From assembly GCA_017542725.1 (NCBI GenBank), contig JAFXWR010000139.1, positions 1 through 10,026 of the forward strand: a stretch of DNA of 10,026 bases, read 5' to 3'. The DNA is from Lachnospiraceae bacterium (GTDB lineage: Bacteria; Bacillota_A; Clostridia; Lachnospirales; Lachnospiraceae). Of this stretch, positions 7,201-10,026 are shown piece by piece. Position 1 is the stretch's first letter. Every line of letters starts with the position of its first letter. The position numbers and the translations under genes are program-made. The notes beneath the pieces are model-generated. The model worked only from the letters and a program-made list of their open reading frames with translations, had not been told where the DNA came from and made no database searches.

Positions 7201-7713
7201 TTACTTTTTTGGTGATAAAACTAAACTCATATTTCTACCTTCTGTCTTAGATGGTTTATCAATAGTTGAGCAATCAGAAAGTTGATTTGCAAAATCAGTC
7301 AAAACATGTTCTGATGCTTTCATATGAGCCATTTCTCTACCCCTAAATCTTAATGTTACTTTTAATTTATGTCCATTTGTCAAAAATTTTCTTCCCGCAT
7401 TAATTTTTGTATTTAAATCATTGGTATCAATATTAGGTGTCATTCTTATTTCTTTTAATTCTACCTGCTTTTGATTCTTTTTTGCTTCCTTCTCTTTCTT
7501 GATAAGTTCATAACGATACTTACCAAAATCAATAATCTTACATACAGGCGGATTAGCATTTGGAGAAATTTTAACTAAGTCTAATTCCATCTCGGCTGCT
7601 TTATTATAAGCTTCGCGACTCGACATTATACCAAGTTGCTCTCCATCGGGTCCTATAACTCTAACTTCAGAATCTCTAATCCTATCGTTGATTTGTATTT
7701 CTCTCTCGTTAAT
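7201..7713 (-). CDS. infC: Translation initiation factor IF-3 (probable ATT start)
   Basis: IF-3 binds the 30S subunit, checks initiator tRNA and start codon, and prevents early 50S joining. The N domain has INDRIRDSEVRVIGPDGEQL, LVKISPNANPPVCKIIDFGKY and a lysine-rich linker (KKEKEAKKNQKQ). The C domain has RMTPNIDTND, LRFRGREMAHMKA and a final MSLVLSPKK. The chosen start is ATT at 7713-7711, giving 170 residues: AAAGGTG (7726-7720) sits six bases upstream, which is the best ribosome site here, and ATT/AUU starts are an established autoregulatory feature of infC in other bacteria. In-frame GTG codons at 7734 (177 residues, weak AAGG site) and 7722 (inside the Shine-Dalgarno element) are alternatives. 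No in-frame ATG exists near the N-terminus. It is the first gene of infC-rpmI-rplT. Confidence 0.96.
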   Translation of the reverse strand: MNEREIQINDRIRDSEVRVIGPDGEQLGIMSSREAYNKAAEMELDLVKISPNANPPVCKIIDFGKYRYELIKKEKEAKKNQKQVELKEIRMTPNIDTNDLNTKINAGRKFLTNGHKLKVTLRFRGREMAHMKASEHVLTDFANQLSDCSTIDKPSKTEGRNMSLVLSPKK

Positions 7714-7719
7714 AAGTTT

Positions 7720-7726
7720 CACCTTT
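7720..7726 (-). promoter_or_regulatory. infC ribosome binding site supporting the ATT start
   Basis: AAAGGTG lies six bases before ATT at 7713. It is a good match to the anti-Shine-Dalgarno sequence and has ideal spacing to ATT. It overlaps the GTG at 7722-7720 and would be downstream of the GTG at 7734, so it cannot serve either. Confidence 0.6.
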
Positions 7727-7749
7727 CCTTTCACTAAGCCTTAATTGGC

Positions 7750-7781
7750 AAAAAAATAGTGGACATAAAGATGACCACCAT
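7750..7781 (-). terminator. Conditional intrinsic terminator in the infC leader
   Basis: On the minus strand an 11-position stem (7781-7771 with 7766-7756, one U-U mismatch and one G-U pair) closes a CUUU loop and runs straight into a run of six T at 7755-7750, following one T of the stem. It lies upstream of the infC coding region, so it must be conditional; its 5' arm is also the 3' arm of the antiterminator. Confidence 0.8.
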
Positions 7782-7850
7782 AAACTAAATTTATGTAACC
7801 ATAGTCGCATAAGCTTCTAGGTGAGATGTGGACATCTTCTTAACTTGTAT

Positions 7851-7879
7851 ATTCTACAAAATAATTGTAATTTTGTCAA
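7851..7879 (-). promoter_or_regulatory. infC operon promoter, sigma-A type
   Basis: A consensus -35 TTGACA (7879-7874), a 17-base spacer and a -10 TAGAAT (7856-7851) read towards infC. The start would be near 7844. The -35 box begins three bases after the stop of the phosphatase-like gene, with no terminator between them, so readthrough from upstream would also pass through the leader switch. Confidence 0.85.
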
Positions 7880-7881
7880 TA

Positions 7882-8949
7882 TTATTTACCCTGCATTATA
7901 TTAATAAATTTATGCATATCGGTATAACTAATATCTAAAAATTGCAAGAAACTAACTGGATGCTTTAATATATCAAGTGTACTATAACTAAAACCTCTAA
8001 CCGATGCTATATTATCCTGCATCTCGCCCATTATAATTCTATTGTATTGATGTGTGTCTTTTTTAACCCTGTAAAAGTTTTCATAAGTTCTCATAAAATC
8101 TTCGATAAGTTCATTCTTGCTTGCACCAAGAAGTGAAGCGAAGATGGCACAAACTGCACCAGTTCTATCTTGACCTTCCATACAATGTATGAGATATGGT
8201 CCCTCATTTTCATTGATAAACTTCATAGCTCTTAAAACACATTTACCAAAATTATATGAAGTTATATCAGCATTAGAATTTAAAAATAGAATTTTTTGCT
8301 TACTATAGTATGTATTATTATAATTTTCAAATTTTTTTGTGTCTTCAATATGGTTGTTTAAATTAACAATAGTTTTTATACCATATTTCCTTAAACAGTC
8401 GTCAGCATATTTATCTCGTTTCATAAAGGGGTCTATTGGCGACGACGAGCGATATAATACCCCCTCTTTAATCTTTCCACCTCTGACTGCTCTAAAATTG
8501 CAATAATCTTCATCGCTTAAATCTGCGTAATCTTCTCTATTATTAGTCCGTATAAGATTATAAACTTGAAACTCTTCATGATAACCTTTTTTTTCTTCTA
8601 ACTCAAAAGTAAATCTAATTGGAAATTTCACTCCATTAGCAACCAAAATATCAACATTTCTATCTTCATTTTCTAAAAATACTGCAATACGATTCTTTTT
8701 TACAAAATTTGAGTGAAATGAAACAAGCGGAATTGTCTTAAACATTTTGTCGCCAACTAGCACGGTGCCTCCAGAATGTGTACATCTATAACTAGGAACA
8801 TAAGGCACTATAATTGACCTATCTAAAAACGATACTCTAATAGTATCTTCAAACTCAAATCCTTCTTTTGCAAAGTCCTCCATAGTAAACGGAGTTCTAA
8901 TATCACCATAAAATCCAATATCTTCAAATTTTGCATCAAAACTTAACAT
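7882..8949 (-). CDS. Protein-tyrosine-phosphatase-like protein with a SAM-hydroxide-adenosyltransferase-like N-terminal domain
   Basis: The C-terminal domain (about 148-310) is a cysteine phosphatase of the Y_phosphatase3 type. It has NFRAVRGGKIKEGVLYRSSSP (151-171) with the usual RS after the second strand, GIKTIVNLNN, and the P-loop HCMEGQDRTG with nucleophile Cys256 and phosphate-binding Arg262, both intact. The N-terminal 115 residues (GDIRTPFTMEDFAKEGFEFEDTIRVSFLDR and onward) resemble the beta-barrel C-terminal domain of SAM hydroxide adenosyltransferases/fluorinases; this is recalled similarity, not a search result. There is no signal peptide or membrane segment, so the protein should be cytoplasmic unless the true start has been lost. 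GAGG lies seven bases before the ATG, 11 bp after the preceding DUF6273 gene. Substrate unknown: phosphotyrosine, phosphoinositide or another phosphoester are all possible. Confidence 0.82.
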   Translation of the reverse strand: MLSFDAKFEDIGFYGDIRTPFTMEDFAKEGFEFEDTIRVSFLDRSIIVPYVPSYRCTHSGGTVLVGDKMFKTIPLVSFHSNFVKKNRIAVFLENEDRNVDILVANGVKFPIRFTFELEEKKGYHEEFQVYNLIRTNNREDYADLSDEDYCNFRAVRGGKIKEGVLYRSSSPIDPFMKRDKYADDCLRKYGIKTIVNLNNHIEDTKKFENYNNTYYSKQKILFLNSNADITSYNFGKCVLRAMKFINENEGPYLIHCMEGQDRTGAVCAIFASLLGASKNELIEDFMRTYENFYRVKKDTHQYNRIIMGEMQDNIASVRGFSYSTLDILKHPVSFLQFLDISYTDMHKFINIMQGK

Positions 8950-8960
8950 TTAAAAACCTC

Positions 8961-9731
8961 TTAATATAATTTAACCCAAAGACTTGGTCTAACTCCATTT
9001 CCTTTTGTAGCAACTCCATCACCACCAAGACCTATTGAACCATCTGCATGCATAATTGCAGCAAATGATGTGTTTCTGCCAGGGCTTCTAAGCCACCAAA
9101 CACTATAGCCTACACTTGATAAATACTTTGATATCCAAAGACCTTCTTTCTTAGCATACTTAGTTCCCAAGGAAATAAAATCTTTATTATATGTATTATA
9201 CTTTTTAATTTCTTCAATGCTTAATAAAAAAACTTTGTCATTAGTCTTATAATCTTGGCTTAAATTAAATGCATAATTACCAAGATTTTCATTAAAAATT
9301 TGTTTTATCAGTTCTTTTTCTTTATTATCAAATGCGCTATCATAAAAATCATAGTTTAGCCATATTCTAATATTTGATTCTTTCCAATTGGTTGGATTCC
9401 AAGAAAAATTGTAAGGCATTGTTTTTAATATATTTTTTGAAAGTAATAAGCAGTAACCATCTTCAATGTCTAAAACTCTCCAAACTATTGGTACTTTTTT
9501 CACAATATCTTCATCATCTATATCATAATATTTTCCAAATCTAACATAATCTCCAATTTTAATATTTGCGTTATTCGACGCATAAGATTCATCGGCTGAT
9601 ATGCTTTTAATTATCTCACTTTTTGTTGATTTATTTGCATAATTTTCAAACAAAAAAAATGAATGTGAGAAACAATTTACACAAATAGATAAAACAAGTA
9701 ATATTAAAAATATTTTTTTATTATAATTCAT
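8961..9731 (-). CDS. Exported or membrane-anchored DUF6273 domain protein
   Basis: The function is unknown. The 256-residue protein has an N-terminal hydrophobic segment (MNYNKK then about residues 7-22) acting as signal peptide or anchor, with no clear lipobox around Cys20. A short polar linker follows, then a full DUF6273 domain (about 57-256). Its landmarks are IGDYVRFGKYY, VWRVLDIEDGYCLLLSK, WKESNIRIWLNYDFYDSAF, DKVFLLSIEE, the aromatic motif WWLRSPGRNTSFAAIMHADGSI (212-233 region), and GVRPSLWVKL at the end. This is the standard form of the domain, unlike the divergent copy at 2217-3047. The ATG directly follows the TAA of the upstream membrane protein and lacks a ribosome site, which indicates translational coupling. 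The domain is common, often in many copies, in gut and oral Clostridia. Confidence 0.85.
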   Translation of the reverse strand: MNYNKKIFLILLVLSICVNCFSHSFFLFENYANKSTKSEIIKSISADESYASNNANIKIGDYVRFGKYYDIDDEDIVKKVPIVWRVLDIEDGYCLLLSKNILKTMPYNFSWNPTNWKESNIRIWLNYDFYDSAFDNKEKELIKQIFNENLGNYAFNLSQDYKTNDKVFLLSIEEIKKYNTYNKDFISLGTKYAKKEGLWISKYLSSVGYSVWWLRSPGRNTSFAAIMHADGSIGLGGDGVATKGNGVRPSLWVKLY

Positions 9732-10026
9732 TTAAATTTTATTCTTTAACAAAACAAAAAATATAAAAACGTTTACTGCACTACATATTATGGCCACTCT
9801 GTCTTCAATCCCAGATGACAGAAACAAAACCAAATACAATGCAATCTCTACATATGCAAAGTATTTCGCTTTAATGGGTATTAAAAAATAAATATAAAAA
9901 TATGCATCGGGAAATGATAGCGCAAAAGCCATGATAATTGAAAAGAACGAATAAGTTGGGAAAATTATTATATTGTGTTTGAAAACAAAATAGACAAAAA
10001 AAGCTCCTATAATTTGACTTAAGAAA
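9732..10026 (-). CDS. Multi-spanning membrane protein, C-terminal part; possibly rhomboid-like (cut by window edge)
   Basis: The reading frame stays open from the stop at 9732 to the window end, so the internal ATG at 9932 is probably not the start; about 98 residues are visible. They are strongly hydrophobic, with about three to four membrane segments. They include the run FALSFPDAYFYIYFLIPIKA followed by a short basic KAK turn, then an alternating helix and a last helix ending in VLLKNKI. The F-P-D-x-x-F/Y-x-x-x-F-x-I-P-I-K-x-K pattern resembles the C-terminal half of rhomboid-fold membrane proteins of Clostridia. The region that would carry a catalytic serine lies outside the window, so protease activity cannot be judged. 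Directly followed by the DUF6273 gene with no gap. Confidence 0.6.
   Translation of the reverse strand, partial: FLSQIIGAFFVYFVFKHNIIIFPTYSFFSIIMAFALSFPDAYFYIYFLIPIKAKYFAYVEIALYLVLFLSSGIEDRVAIICSAVNVFIFFVLLKNKI

Larger units (their letters stand above)
7714..7844 (-). ncRNA. infC operon 5' leader with alternative antiterminator/terminator folds (L20-leader type)
   Basis: The leader is about 130 nt from the predicted start near 7844 to infC. Manual folding gives two exclusive states. In the ON state AAGAUGUCCAC (7838-7828) pairs with GUGGUCAUCUU (7778-7768) over 11 positions with one U-U mismatch. This closes a three-way junction with hairpins at 7822-7798 (ACCUAG with CUAUGGU, one bulge) and 7795-7779 (CAUAAA with UUUAUG). 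In the OFF state the same GUGGUCAU arm pairs instead with AUGUCCAC further downstream to make the terminator. The 5' arm and the terminator 3' arm carry the same AUGUCCAC sequence, as expected for a competition switch. Position before infC-rpmI-rplT matches the bL20-controlled leader known in Bacillus. Ligand identity is inferred from position, not seen. Confidence 0.75.

Noticed and set aside
7825..7836. Small palindrome GATG-TGGA-CATC as an operator
   Set aside because: It falls in the transcribed leader and is explained by the antiterminator arm; arms of only four bases are weak evidence for a protein site.
9732..9932. Complete 66-residue small membrane protein starting at the ATG at 9932
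   Set aside because: The frame remains open upstream to the window edge with continuous hydrophobic coding sequence, and no ribosome site precedes that ATG, so it is the end of a longer protein.
1..10026. Mobile element, CRISPR array, defence system, tRNA or rRNA
   Set aside because: No transposase, integrase, terminal inverted repeat, spaced direct repeat, tRNA cloverleaf or rRNA segment was seen on reading both strands.

Overview
The window is an AT-rich bacterial chromosome segment with every recognisable gene on the minus strand, so it is described in transcription order, from high to low coordinates. Short intergenic gaps, start/stop overlaps, strong AGGAGG-type ribosome sites, bS21, a PhoH/YbeY pair and two exported DUF6273 proteins point to a low-GC Firmicute, class Clostridia, probably near Lachnospiraceae or Peptostreptococcales. 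That placement is an inference from gene content; no 16S or other taxonomic marker is present.

Region 10026-7882 is an accessory cassette. It holds the C-terminal part of a multi-spanning membrane protein resembling the rhomboid-like family, an exported DUF6273 protein, and a protein-tyrosine-phosphatase-like enzyme with the P-loop HCMEGQDR and an unusual N-terminal domain. The junctions are tight (TAA directly followed by ATG, then an 11-bp gap), so the three probably form one transcript.

Region 7881-5477 and on to 3047 is core translation: a strong promoter (TTGACA-17-TAGAAT), a leader of about 130 nt that can fold either as an antiterminator or as an intrinsic terminator (the expected place for an L20-responsive leader), then infC, rpmI, rplT, a GC-rich palindrome, pheS and pheT. 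IF-3 probably starts at an ATT codon. No T-box precedes pheST, and the gap has no room for one.

Region 3047-1 starts with a second exported DUF6273 gene whose ATG overlaps the pheT stop. Next come a new promoter, rpsU (bS21, probable TTG start) and a terminator hairpin that includes the likely phoH ribosome site. phoH and ybeY follow, overlapping by 4 bp. Last is the N-terminal half of a SpoVB/MurJ-like lipid flippase running off the window. Functionally the window combines translation initiation, ribosomal proteins, Phe-tRNA charging and rRNA/RNA maturation with a few envelope genes of unknown role.

No mobile element, CRISPR array, tRNA or rRNA gene was seen, and there is no gene-free stretch longer than 300 bases. 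The window contains no obviously new system. The most informative parts are the infC leader switch, the unusual start codons, and the two DUF6273 proteins inserted around the translation genes.
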